NCBI GenBank assembly: GCA_964355675.1
Contig: CAYHEC010000009.1
Location: 62,001 to 126,000 of the forward strand
Reading direction: 5' to 3'
DNA from: CAMBDS01 sp964355675
GTDB taxonomy: Bacteria; Electryoneota; AABM5-125-24; Hatepunaeales; Hatepunaeaceae
Length of the DNA: 64,000 nucleotides
Shown here: piece by piece, positions 7,942-15,237 of the stretch
How positions within the stretch are numbered: position 1 is the first letter of the stretch
Layout: every line of letters starts with the position of its first letter
Translations under genes and position numbers: made by a program
The notes under the pieces: model-generated
What the model was told of the DNA's origin: nothing
Databases searched by the model: none
Seen by the model: only the letters and a program-made list of their open reading frames with translations

Positions 7942-8579
7942 TGGAAATTCCCAGCGATCGCTCCCCTCTGGTCCGGACTAAAACCCAGTTTTATCTTGAC
8001 CGGCAGAAAGTATTGTCCGAAATTTGTCTTGTTCCCAATATTATATCACTCATTCGAATACTGTTGATATTCCCGATAGCCATTCTCTATGCCAAGCCTT
8101 CCCAAACCGCATTTTACTGGGCATTCGGGTTGCTCTGCCTTTCGTACTTGTCTGATTATGCCGATGGAGAGGCCGCCAGACGTCTGAACATGAAGTCAGC
8201 CTTGGGACTGATTATGGACCCATTGGCAGACAAGATCTGGACGGTGTCGATGCTCTATTTACTTGTCACCTACCGTGCATTACCGATGTGGGTTGGAGTG
8301 ATAATTGTTCTTCGGGACGTAGCAATTCTAATCCTAACCGGTCGAGTTTTACGCATTACCGGAGTCATTTTACCGTCGGAAATGTTCGGGAAGAGTTATA
8401 TGGTGACGCTTGGCTTGATGGTAATCGGGATGACACTTCGCATAGAAAATGTTATATGGATTGCTTATTTATTGGTTCCATTTGCGGTATTTACATTGGC
8501 TAATTATTACCGTCGAGCATTAAAGATTAAAAAGGAATTTACTGCTCCGCTGACGCCGGAGTCTGCTTCAGTTCAGTGA
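7941..8579 (+). CDS. CDP-alcohol phosphatidyltransferase family protein
   Basis: A membrane enzyme that swaps CMP for an alcohol on a CDP-lipid. The complete catalytic signature is present at D72, D75, G76, A79, R80, G89, D93 and D97, followed by hydrophobic helices. Length (212 aa) and the preceding hydrophilic N-terminus resemble PgsA or archaetidyl transferases. The alcohol acceptor and lipid donor cannot be told apart from sequence. It overlaps the reductase stop by one base (TAATG) and is the last gene before a terminator, so it belongs to the lipid operon. Confidence 0.87.
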   Translation: MEIPSDRSPLVRTKTQFYLDRQKVLSEICLVPNIISLIRILLIFPIAILYAKPSQTAFYWAFGLLCLSYLSDYADGEAARRLNMKSALGLIMDPLADKIWTVSMLYLLVTYRALPMWVGVIIVLRDVAILILTGRVLRITGVILPSEMFGKSYMVTLGLMVIGMTLRIENVIWIAYLLVPFAVFTLANYYRRALKIKKEFTAPLTPESASVQ

Positions 8580-8605
8580 TAATCCGCTATCCATTGATTT
8601 CTTGG

Positions 8606-8636
8606 AGAGCGGACTTTTAGTCCGCTCTTGTTTTTG
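8606..8636 (+). terminator. Rho-independent terminator of the lipid operon
   Basis: A 10-bp perfect stem AGAGCGGACT / AGTCCGCTCT (8606-8615, 8619-8628) with loop TTT is followed by TGTTTTT. It lies 27 bp after the CDP-alcohol transferase stop. A near copy of the hairpin follows hutU at 54870. Confidence 0.85.
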
Positions 8637-8734
8637 ATTTTCATTAGTCCAAGCGTATGCAAGCTGAACTTTGTTCGGCTTGTCCGCCCAGCCAAGCTGT
8701 GTGGCAACACGCAAATAATTAATTTATTACAATC

Positions 8735-11047
8735 ATGCCTCTCCAATTCTATGACACCCGCCGCCGGAAAAAGGTGGCATTCGAACCGCTTGAACAGGGC
8801 AAGGTAAAGCTCTATACTTGCGGCCCGACGGTCTATAACGACGCCCACATCGGGAACTTCCGTACCTATATGTTCGAGGATTTACTTCGCCGGACGCTGA
8901 AGTACCTTGGCTACGAGGTGACGCAGGTGATGAACATTACCGACATCGATGACAAGACGATCCGCGCCGCAAAGACGGGTGGAATCGCCCTCGAAGAAGT
9001 CACCGCGCCGATTATAGAACGGTTTTTCAACGACCTCGACGCGCTGAAGATCGAGCGCGCTGAAGTCTATCCTCACGCGACACAGCACATCGCCGAAATG
9101 ATCGACCTGATTGGGGTGCTCCTCGAAAAAGGTATCGCTTATCCGGCTGAAAAAAACATTTACTTCAGCATCGAAAAGTACGCGGATTATGGGAAGCTCT
9201 CCGGGATGGATCTCGAAAAGCTGGAGCGAGGCGTGCGCATCGACGCCGATGAGTATGAGGAGAAGGAGTCGTTCCGCGACTTTGCTCTATGGAAGGGTTG
9301 GACGGAGGATGACGGGGATGTTGCGTGGGACTCACCGTGGGGCAGGGGCAGACCGGGCTGGCACATCGAGTGCTCGGCGATGTCGATGAAATATTTGGGT
9401 GAGACATTCGACATCCACACCGGCGGCGTCGATAACATTTTCCCGCACCACGAGAATGAGATTGCTCAGTCGTGCGCCGCGACCGGCAAGGAGTTCGTTC
9501 GCTATTGGCTTCACAGCGCGCATTTGCAGGTCGAGGGCGAGAAGATGTCGAAGTCACTGGGGAACTTCTTTACGCTGAGAGAGTTGATCGACAAGGGGTA
9601 TTCGGCGCGGGCGATCAGGTATGTGCTGATCGGGACGCATTATAAGCAAAGGCTGAATTTCTCGCAGGAGTCATTCGGAGCCGCTCAAGCGTCGTTGGAG
9701 AGGCTTGATACGTTGAGGTTGGCGGCAGAGAAGGCGTCGGGTAGTGGGTCAGCGCGTCCCGAGCTGACGGAGCAGATAGAGAAGTGGAGCGAGGCTTTCA
9801 AGGACGGATTAGAGAACGACCTGAACATCTCGGCGTCGCTCGCGGCTTTGTTCGAATTGGTCAGTGCTGGGAACCGGCTGGCGACCGCGACGCCATTCAA
9901 CAAGGTAGAGGGTGAGGCGATCCTAACCGCGTGGCGCGAGTTCGACAAGGTGTTGGGCTATTTGTTCTGGGACGACCTACCGGGGGAAATAGTTGTGCTG
10001 ATAAGGGAAAGAAACACTGCCAAGCAGGGGAAGGACTTCGCCAAAGCCGATGCAATCCGGGCGGAACTTGCCGAGAAGGGCTACCAGATCAAAGACGGGA
10101 AGCTTGGCGTCGATGTGACTTGGGCGACGGGGGTGAGTTCGGGAAGTGCGCATGTCAGCAATATCAATCAAATAGTAGTACAATCAATACCTAAGGAAAC
10201 AACAATGACCGAGAAGGAACGTTTCCAAGCCCTGCTCACATCGTTGGTTCGCGGGCTATCAAAAGAAATAAGCACGGAAGACGGCCAATGGACAGTCAAG
10301 GGGTTTATTGACATCTATAAGAATGTCTATACAATTTCGTCTGACACAAAGATTGTGTCTAAAATACTCGAAATTCATCTTTTCCCTAAAGTGCTTGAAT
10401 TTGCAGGAATAAATGGATATAAGTTGGTACTCGCTGATCACCAGAATTATTATCCAGATGTTACATTCATCAAGAAAGATGATGAAAATGTGAAATTCGC
10501 TGTTGATTTTAAGACGACGTACCGTAATCCGAAAAAGCCCAGTCATTGCAATGGGATGACGTTAGGATCACATGGCGAGTACTTTAGAGAAAGAAGCAAA
10601 AAAAAGAATATCCAGTTCCCTTATAAAGACTACTTGGGTCATTTTTGTTTGGGTATCATTTATGACCGAAATGAGAAAGCGACAATTGATGAGACAAAAG
10701 TGGAAACGATATCCCGTCTCCAATCGATAACATCAGTTGTGAGTAAACTGCAATTTTTCGTAGTTGAAAAATGGAAGATTGCCTCTGATAAAGGTGGTAG
10801 TGGTAACACTGCAAACATTGGCAGCATCAAGAATATCGATGATATAATCAATGGCAGGGGAATGTTCTCAAAGTTAGGAGAATCGTGGTTTGACGAGTAC
10901 TGGATGAATTTTCGCCGAATTAAGCGAAAAGATTCTTCCGGCGAGGAACATCTGATAACTAATTTATCTGAATTTGTTGAGTTTAAGGGAGGCGATATCG
11001 GGAAGATCGTTAAACAAAGAAATGGATCGAAAGACAAGGAATCATGA
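8735..11047 (+). CDS. cysS: Cysteinyl-tRNA synthetase fused in frame to an EcoRV-like endonuclease
   Basis: Residues 1 to about 465 are a full CysRS, which charges tRNA-Cys. CGPTVYNDAHIGN holds the zinc cysteine and HIGH motif, WHIECSAMS and HHENEIAQS hold further zinc ligands, and EGEKMSKSLGN is the KMSKS loop. The frame then continues without a stop through a ~25-residue linker into residues 491-770, which match the type II enzyme EcoRV. The total of 770 aa far exceeds the usual ~460. The ATG at 10205 has its own AAGGA, so the endonuclease may also be made separately. Either the cysS stop was lost when the restriction cassette arrived, or the native terminus was replaced. Confidence 0.9.
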   Translation: MPLQFYDTRRRKKVAFEPLEQGKVKLYTCGPTVYNDAHIGNFRTYMFEDLLRRTLKYLGYEVTQVMNITDIDDKTIRAAKTGGIALEEVTAPIIERFFNDLDALKIERAEVYPHATQHIAEMIDLIGVLLEKGIAYPAEKNIYFSIEKYADYGKLSGMDLEKLERGVRIDADEYEEKESFRDFALWKGWTEDDGDVAWDSPWGRGRPGWHIECSAMSMKYLGETFDIHTGGVDNIFPHHENEIAQSCAATGKEFVRYWLHSAHLQVEGEKMSKSLGNFFTLRELIDKGYSARAIRYVLIGTHYKQRLNFSQESFGAAQASLERLDTLRLAAEKASGSGSARPELTEQIEKWSEAFKDGLENDLNISASLAALFELVSAGNRLATATPFNKVEGEAILTAWREFDKVLGYLFWDDLPGEIVVLIRERNTAKQGKDFAKADAIRAELAEKGYQIKDGKLGVDVTWATGVSSGSAHVSNINQIVVQSIPKETTMTEKERFQALLTSLVRGLSKEISTEDGQWTVKGFIDIYKNVYTISSDTKIVSKILEIHLFPKVLEFAGINGYKLVLADHQNYYPDVTFIKKDDENVKFAVDFKTTYRNPKKPSHCNGMTLGSHGEYFRERSKKKNIQFPYKDYLGHFCLGIIYDRNEKATIDETKVETISRLQSITSVVSKLQFFVVEKWKIASDKGGSGNTANIGSIKNIDDIINGRGMFSKLGESWFDEYWMNFRRIKRKDSSGEEHLITNLSEFVEFKGGDIGKIVKQRNGSKDKES
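10205..11047 (+). CDS. EcoRV-type type II restriction endonuclease (internal start)
   Basis: Starting at ATG 10205 with AAGGA about six nt upstream, this gives 280 aa (EcoRV is about 245). The PD-(D/E)XK triad is Asp85, Asp101 and Lys103, in YYPDVTF and VDFKTTYRN, with the same 16 and 2 spacing as EcoRV D74/D90/K92. The DNA-contact loop SGNTANIGSI also matches EcoRV. Expected cleavage is at GATATC, which is inferred from family and partner. Its stop overlaps the methyltransferase start by 4 nt. GATATC occurs at 10994 within the gene and elsewhere in the window, so self-protection must come from methylation. Confidence 0.85.
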   Translation: MTEKERFQALLTSLVRGLSKEISTEDGQWTVKGFIDIYKNVYTISSDTKIVSKILEIHLFPKVLEFAGINGYKLVLADHQNYYPDVTFIKKDDENVKFAVDFKTTYRNPKKPSHCNGMTLGSHGEYFRERSKKKNIQFPYKDYLGHFCLGIIYDRNEKATIDETKVETISRLQSITSVVSKLQFFVVEKWKIASDKGGSGNTANIGSIKNIDDIINGRGMFSKLGESWFDEYWMNFRRIKRKDSSGEEHLITNLSEFVEFKGGDIGKIVKQRNGSKDKES

Positions 11048-11949
11048 GATCAATTATCGTTCCGCCGATTAAATCACAAGGAATCAAGACAGCTTTGGTT
11101 CCTTGGATTGAGAGCATTATACCTAAAGATTTCTCTGGGCGTTGGATTGAGCCATTTATGGGAACAGGAGTAGTAGGGTTCAATGTAGCGCCAGTAACGG
11201 CACTCATGTCAGATACTAATCCTCACATGATTGCTTTTTACGCTGCAATAGCTAATCAGTCCACGACTTCTCAAATTGTTCGTGAATACTTGACGAGAGA
11301 AGGGAAGTTATTAGAACAGCTTGGAGAATCACATTTCTATTTCATTCGTGAAAGATTTAACGCTGAGCATAACCCTTTGGATTTTCTGTTCGTCAATCGA
11401 GCGGGTTTCAATGGAATGATCCGATTTAATCGGAAAGGAGAGTATAATATTCCCTTTTGCAGAAAACCTAATCGATTTGCACAATCATATATAACAAAGA
11501 TCTACAATCAGGTTGCCAAGCTGGAAACAGTGTTGAATTCTAAACAGATAGTTTTCAAATGCCAAGATTTTTTAGATACGATTGATGAGGCAACTTCGTT
11601 AGATATAATATATTGCGATCCTCCGTACATTGAGCGTCATGTCGATTATTACAATGGCTGGGATGGCGGTTCAGAAACGCGATTAAAAAATGCCCTCGCA
11701 AATTTTGAAGGGCAGTTTATTCTTTCAACCTGGCATCACAATGATTACCGTGAGAATAGATATATAAGTGCTTTATGGAGTGATTTCAATATCATAACAA
11801 GAGATCATTTTTATCATGTTGGTGGACGAGAAGAAAATCGAAATCCAATGGTTGAAGCACTTATCACTAATTTTAAACCTGTTGTAAAAGAAAATCGTGG
11901 ACGGACTCTCGAACATGTCCAAGCTGTAGGTCTTCCGCTGTTTACATGA
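11044..11949 (+). CDS. EcoRV-type DNA adenine methyltransferase
   Basis: A Dam-family N6-adenine methyltransferase of 301 aa. The SAM motif EPFMGTG is at 36-42, the catalytic DPPY at 192-195, and conserved blocks VPPIKSQGIKT, VNRAGFNGMIRFN, PFCRKPNRFAQ and TWHHNDYRENRY match M.EcoRV as I recall it. It should protect GATATC from the endonuclease encoded directly upstream. The ATGA overlap couples the two, with AAGGA in front of the ATG. It ends only ~10 bp before the broken toxin gene, marking the right edge of the cassette. Confidence 0.9.
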   Translation: MRSIIVPPIKSQGIKTALVPWIESIIPKDFSGRWIEPFMGTGVVGFNVAPVTALMSDTNPHMIAFYAAIANQSTTSQIVREYLTREGKLLEQLGESHFYFIRERFNAEHNPLDFLFVNRAGFNGMIRFNRKGEYNIPFCRKPNRFAQSYITKIYNQVAKLETVLNSKQIVFKCQDFLDTIDEATSLDIIYCDPPYIERHVDYYNGWDGGSETRLKNALANFEGQFILSTWHHNDYRENRYISALWSDFNIITRDHFYHVGGREENRNPMVEALITNFKPVVKENRGRTLEHVQAVGLPLFT

Positions 11950-11954
11950 CTTGA

Positions 11955-12023
11955 AAAATCGATCTGTCTGAAGTCCTTCTCGACAGAAGGGCGAGCTTCA
12001 ATCCGGTATTTGGGCTGAGCCAT
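11955..12023 (-). pseudogene. Truncated RelE/ParE-type toxin remnant
   Basis: From ATG 12023 the minus strand reads MAQPKYRIEARPSVEKDF, a textbook N-terminus of RelE-family toxins. Similarity stops after about 22 residues, right where the methyltransferase gene ends (11949). The frame beyond is only the antisense of that gene. The start overlaps the end of the antitoxin gene by 26 nt, the normal arrangement for such a pair. The most likely cause is insertion of the restriction-modification genes, which deleted the rest of the toxin. Confidence 0.6.
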
Positions 12024-12207
12024 AAAGCCGTTTCTTCAGTTCGTCAAGGCTGATTGAACCTTCGTCTTTCCGGGAGGCTATTACCGCAAGATCGTGCAGG
12101 TCTTCAAGCAGTTCGGTGTATGCCTTTATCGGCATCACTGCGTGAGTTTTTCTGCCTCGCCCGTTCACGAGGAATTTTACATTGCGGGTGATTGTTTCAG
12201 CGCTCAA
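11998..12207 (-). CDS. Antitoxin of a broken RelBE-type pair
   Basis: A 69-aa protein with a short N-terminal strand (KFLVNGRGRKTHAVMPIKAYTEL in part) and an amphipathic acidic helix LLEDLHDLAVIASRKDE, followed by a basic tail, as in RelB/Phd-like antitoxins. The TTG start has AGGAAAG upstream. Its toxin partner is truncated, so it should now be free of its target. With the remnant it is the only convincing minus-strand gene in the window, which fits an acquired module. Confidence 0.6.
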   Translation of the reverse strand: MSAETITRNVKFLVNGRGRKTHAVMPIKAYTELLEDLHDLAVIASRKDEGSISLDELKKRLYGSAQIPD

Positions 12208-12268
12208 TTTGTCTTTCCTAATAAAAGTGTCTTGGTAAGGTAGTTGTTCGGAAGGAAGTTGTCAAGGT

Positions 12269-12296
12269 GTAGGGGCGCAAGGCCTTGCGCCCCTAC
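12269..12296. repeat. 28-bp perfect palindrome
   Basis: Arms GTAGGGGCGCAAGG and CCTTGCGCCCCTAC meet without a loop. It lies in a 292-bp gap with no gene between the antitoxin and the tRNA cluster. It could act as a bidirectional terminator, but lacks a T-run. Confidence 0.6.
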
Positions 12297-12304
12297 AATA
12301 AGGT

Positions 12305-12386
12305 GACAGGCAGGGACGCCTGTTGTACGGGACGGATGCGGAGATCCGTCCTCCCGATTAGTGACAGGCAGGAATGCCTATCCTCC
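12305..12386. repeat. Three hairpins of the dispersed GACAG family
   Basis: Unit one (12305-12328) pairs ACAGGC with GCCTGT around AGGGAC and ends TTGTAC. Unit two (12330-12351) pairs GGACGGAT with ATCCGTCC around GCGGAG. Unit three (12363-12386) pairs AGGCA with TGCCT around GGAA and ends ATCCTCC. Ends and loops mirror those of the GTACGACAGACA elements found elsewhere in the window, but the stem letters differ. Confidence 0.6.
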
Positions 12387-12449
12387 CCAAAATTGAGCCA
12401 GTGTCAATGATGAGATAGTAATGAATCAAAAAGATGAGCAGGTTTTCTC

Positions 12450-12477
12450 TTGACTTCTGAAAATGGTGTAGTATATT
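12450..12477 (+). promoter_or_regulatory. Sigma70-type promoter for the tRNA-tuf operon
   Basis: TTGACT (12450-12455) and TATATT (12472-12477) are separated by 16 bp, 22 bp ahead of the first tRNA. Both boxes are close to consensus, and the position suits a stable-RNA promoter. No experimental support is available. Confidence 0.6.
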
Positions 12478-12499
12478 GATAGGTCTATTATCGGGTGAC

Positions 12500-12572
12500 G
12501 CCGGCGTAGCTCAGCTGGTAGAGCAGCTGATTTGTAATCAGCAGGTCGCGGGTTCGAGTCCCATCGCCGGCT
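12500..12572 (+). tRNA. tRNA-Thr (UGU anticodon)
   Basis: A 73-nt cloverleaf with acceptor GCCGGCG/CGCCGGC, D-loop AGCTCAGCTGGTAGAG, anticodon loop TTTGTAA with TGT, and T-loop GGTTCGAGTCC. No CCA is encoded. It is first of four tRNAs ahead of tuf, as in the E. coli thrU-tyrU-glyT-thrT-tufB operon. Confidence 0.95.
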
Positions 12573-12602
12573 CTGTCTTAAGCTACGGCGTTTCCCATAT
12601 TT

Positions 12603-12685
12603 GGCGAGATTCCCGAGCGGGCAAAGGGGACAGACTGTAAATCTGTTGGTGTATGCCTTCGGTGGTTCGAAACCACCTCTCGCCA
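12603..12685 (+). tRNA. tRNA-Tyr (GUA anticodon)
   Basis: An 83-nt class II tRNA with acceptor GGCGAGA/TCTCGCC, anticodon loop CTGTAAA with GTA, a long variable arm (GTTGGTGTATGCCTTCGGT region), and T-arm GGTTCGAAACC. It is second in the tRNA cluster. Confidence 0.95.
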
Positions 12686-12739
12686 CGCCGACCCCCATAC
12701 ATTTAGGGACTCCCAACGTCCCACTGGTAAGGTTTTTCA

Positions 12740-12813
12740 GCGGGAGTAGCTCAGTTGGCTAGAGCATCAGCCTTCCAAGCTGAGGGTCGCGGGTCCGAAT
12801 CCCGTCTCCCGCT
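12740..12813 (+). tRNA. tRNA-Gly (UCC anticodon)
   Basis: A 74-nt cloverleaf with acceptor GCGGGAG/CTCCCGC, anticodon loop CTTCCAA with TCC, and T-arm GGGTCCGAATCCC. It is third in the tRNA cluster. Confidence 0.95.
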
Positions 12814-12933
12814 CGAGATTAGGTGAAGCCATTCACCGCCCCGCCGTCCGGCTTTTGATAAGAAATCTATGCTGGGTGGTAGGTTTCTGCGCTCCAAATC
12901 ACGAAATCAGGTGAGGGAGTCGGCTATTGTGTC

Positions 12934-13006
<73 letters not shown>

Positions 13007-13055
13007 CGTAAGTTGTTACATTCACCTACTTGGTGACAGTCAACCTTTTAGGGGG

Positions 13056-13161
13056 CAGTACGACAGACATTTTGTCTGTCTATTTGACTGATTATTAAAG
13101 TGACAGACAAGAATGTCTGTCGTACTGGATAGGGTGACAGACAAGAATGTCTGTCGTACTG
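13056..13161. repeat. Nested-hairpin repeat A, copy 1 (with duplicated right arm)
   Basis: The left arm CAGTACGACAGACATT...TGTCTGTC (13056-13080) is the near-exact reverse complement of right arms at 13102-13127 and again at 13136-13161. Each arm is itself a small hairpin (GACAGACA/TGTCTGTC). The second right arm reads into the tuf leader, about 26 bp before the start codon. Confidence 0.8.
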
Positions 13162-13187
13162 ATGTAGAGATTGAGGAAATAAAAGAG

Positions 13188-14378
13188 ATGGCAAAAGAGA
13201 AATTTGTGCGGAATAAGCCGCACGTCAATATTGGTACAATCGGTCACGTAGATCACGGCAAGACGACCTTGACGTCAGCGATCACCATGGTGCTCGCCAA
13301 GAAGGGTCTTTCCGCAATTCGTTCGTTCGATTCAATCGATAACGCTCCCGAAGAGCGCGCTCGTGGCGTAACGATCAACACGGCTCACATCGAGTATTCG
13401 ACCGAGAATCGTCACTACGCCCATGTTGACTGCCCCGGGCATGCCGACTATATCAAGAATATGGTCACCGGCGCGGCTCAGATGGACGGCGCGATAGTAG
13501 TCGTCTCTGCCGATGACGGCCCGATGCCTCAGACCCGCGAACATATCCTTTTAGCTCGTCAGGTCGGCGTACCGCATCTCGTGATTTTCATGAACAAGGT
13601 CGATCTTGTCGATGATGCGGAGATTCTTGATCTTGTTGAGCTTGAAATGCGGGACCTTCTGAATCAATATCAGTTCCCTGGCGACAAGACACCCATCATC
13701 CGTGGGTCGGCTTTGAACGCGATGAACTATCCCGACGACGATGCGCACACCGCGTGCATCATGGAACTGATGGACGCAGTTGACAGCTTCATACCGGAGC
13801 CTGTACGTGCGATCGACAAGCCTTTCCTGATGCCGGTCGAGGACGTATTTTCGATTACCGGTCGCGGGACTGTAGCGACGGGTCGAATCGAGCGTGGGAT
13901 CATCCACGTCGGCGACGAAGTTGAGCTTGTAGGTTTTGTTCCCACGAAGAAGTCAGTCGTGACGGGCGTAGAGATGTTCCGTAAGCTACTTGATGAGGGT
14001 CGTGCGGGTGATAACTGTGGTTTGCTTCTTCGCGGGATCGACAAGGAATCGATTGAGCGCGGTCAAGTGATAGCGGCGCCGGGATCGATCACGCCTCACA
14101 CGAAGTTTGAGGGCAGAATCTACGTGCTTTCGAAGGAAGAGGGTGGTCGTCATACGCCGTTTTTCAAGGGTTATCGACCGCAGTTTTACTTCCGAACGAC
14201 GGACGTTACTGGGGCAGTCGAGCTTCCCGAGGGCCGTGAGATGGTCATGCCGGGCGACAACGTCGATATCAAGGTAGAGCTTATCGCCCCGATAGCGATG
14301 GAGGAGCAGGTTCGCTTCGCCATTCGTGAGGGTGGCCGCACGGTCGGCGCTGGTATGGTGACGAAGGTGCTTGCGTAA
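13188..14378 (+). CDS. tuf: Elongation factor Tu, copy 1
   Basis: EF-Tu brings aminoacyl-tRNA to the ribosome using GTP. GHVDHGKTT (G1), DCPGHADYI (G3) and NKVDLVDD (G4) are present, followed by domains II and III, 396 aa in total. I chose ATG 13188. The frame is open further upstream, but that part is translated repeat DNA and the second copy lacks it. By eye it differs from copy 2 at 33788 by only five bases, all in the last ~105 bp, giving one amino-acid change (last residue Ala against Ser). Confidence 0.98.
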   Translation: MAKEKFVRNKPHVNIGTIGHVDHGKTTLTSAITMVLAKKGLSAIRSFDSIDNAPEERARGVTINTAHIEYSTENRHYAHVDCPGHADYIKNMVTGAAQMDGAIVVVSADDGPMPQTREHILLARQVGVPHLVIFMNKVDLVDDAEILDLVELEMRDLLNQYQFPGDKTPIIRGSALNAMNYPDDDAHTACIMELMDAVDSFIPEPVRAIDKPFLMPVEDVFSITGRGTVATGRIERGIIHVGDEVELVGFVPTKKSVVTGVEMFRKLLDEGRAGDNCGLLLRGIDKESIERGQVIAAPGSITPHTKFEGRIYVLSKEEGGRHTPFFKGYRPQFYFRTTDVTGAVELPEGREMVMPGDNVDIKVELIAPIAMEEQVRFAIREGGRTVGAGMVTKVLA

Positions 14379-14406
14379 GGATAAGTGCTCAGAATTGAGG
14401 TGAAGT

Positions 14407-14766
14407 ATGGGACTTGTCTATGCAGAAGGTAAAGTTCAAGGACCAAACGGCGAAGAAACCATCAATTTCCTCGTCGATTCGGGAGCGAAATACTCTTTAC
14501 TTCCAGAAAAAGTTTGGAAGAAATTAGGGATTCGTGCTGTTCGCTCAATGCAATTTGTTCTCGCCGATGGCACATTAATCGAGCGAAGCATTGGCGAATG
14601 TTATATTAAACTTTCTGAAGGTGAAGCTCACACACCGGTCATTCTTGGCGAAGGTTCTGATGAGCCACTGCTTGGAGTGGTCACGCTTGAGATATTGGGA
14701 TTTGTAATTCATCCCTTTTCTCGCGAAATACGACCGATGAAGTTGGTATTGGCAACACTTAAATAG
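14407..14766 (+). CDS. Retropepsin-like clan AA aspartic protease, copy 1
   Basis: A 119-aa single-domain protein with the catalytic motif FLVDSGAKYSLLP (Asp24), an ADGT strand matching the second beta-motif, and TPVILGEG...LLGVVTLE, the hydrophobic-hydrophobic-glycine end of a retropepsin fold. Such proteases work as dimers, each giving one aspartate. The substrate is unknown. It starts 28 bp behind tuf with GAGGTGAAGT before the ATG. Two paralogues follow the other tuf gene, so the association is not by chance. Confidence 0.75.
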   Translation: MGLVYAEGKVQGPNGEETINFLVDSGAKYSLLPEKVWKKLGIRAVRSMQFVLADGTLIERSIGECYIKLSEGEAHTPVILGEGSDEPLLGVVTLEILGFVIHPFSREIRPMKLVLATLK

Positions 14767-14801
14767 CCGATTAATCGAAATAAATCCGATCAGGATAAGA
14801 A

Positions 14802-14954
14802 ATGCCCCGTGACCTTGTTATCCTCGCCTGCAACGAATGCAAGCGTCGAAATTACACCACCACCAAGAACAAGCGCAAACAGACTGGGCGCGTGGAATAT
14901 AAGAAATTCTGCCCGTTCTGTCACAACCGCACAACCCATCGGGAATCGCGGTAA
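14802..14954 (+). CDS. rpmG: 50S ribosomal protein L33
   Basis: A 50-aa protein too short for most ORF cut-offs. It carries two zinc-binding pairs, ACNECKRR and KFCPFCHN, so it is the zinc (C+) form of L33. The position between tuf and tRNA-Trp/secE is the usual one. GATAAG precedes the ATG. Confidence 0.95.
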   Translation: MPRDLVILACNECKRRNYTTTKNKRKQTGRVEYKKFCPFCHNRTTHRESR

Positions 14955-14962
14955 TGAACCGA

Positions 14963-15035
14963 AGGTCCGTAGCTCAACTGGTAGAGCATCGGTCTCCAAA
15001 ACCGAGGGTTGGGGGTTCGAGTCCCTCCGGGCCTG
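14963..15035 (+). tRNA. tRNA-Trp (CCA anticodon)
   Basis: A 73-nt cloverleaf with acceptor AGGTCCG/CGGGCCT, anticodon loop CTCCAAA with CCA, and discriminator G as required for tryptophan. It lies between rpmG and secE, a classic position. Confidence 0.95.
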
Positions 15036-15054
15036 CATCACACCGGAGTACCAA

Positions 15055-15237
15055 GTGCTAAACAAAATATCGAAATACCTTGCCGACGTGCGCGTGGAGC
15101 TCGGCAAGGTCATTTGGCCGTCCAAAGCAGAGTTGCGCGAGAGTTCTACCATCGTAGTTATTCTTTCGATGTTGCTGGCGGTATTCACGTTTTCGATCGA
15201 CTTCATATTGAATCGCATTCTTAAGTTCATCCTGTGA
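15055..15237 (+). CDS. secE: Preprotein translocase subunit SecE
   Basis: A 60-aa single-spanning subunit that clamps SecY. The amphipathic segment DVRVELGKVIWPSKAELRES, with the invariant W-P-S, precedes one membrane helix (TIVVILSMLLAVFTFSIDFI). The GTG start has CGGAG nine nt upstream. The short single-helix form is the common one outside Proteobacteria. The stop overlaps nusG by 4 nt. Confidence 0.95.
   Translation: MLNKISKYLADVRVELGKVIWPSKAELRESSTIVVILSMLLAVFTFSIDFILNRILKFIL

Noticed and set aside
9165..9557. Several minus-strand frames within cysS
   Set aside because: They are low-complexity Arg/Ser/Pro-rich shadows of a gene with strong codon bias.
12426..12716. Minus-strand frame across the tRNA-Thr and tRNA-Tyr genes
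   Set aside because: Its DSNPRPADYKSAALPAEL-type text is the familiar false translation of antisense tRNA. The tRNAs are certain.
13113..13187. N-terminal extension of EF-Tu copy 1
   Set aside because: The 25 extra codons are translated repeat A sequence, and the second tuf has no such extension.
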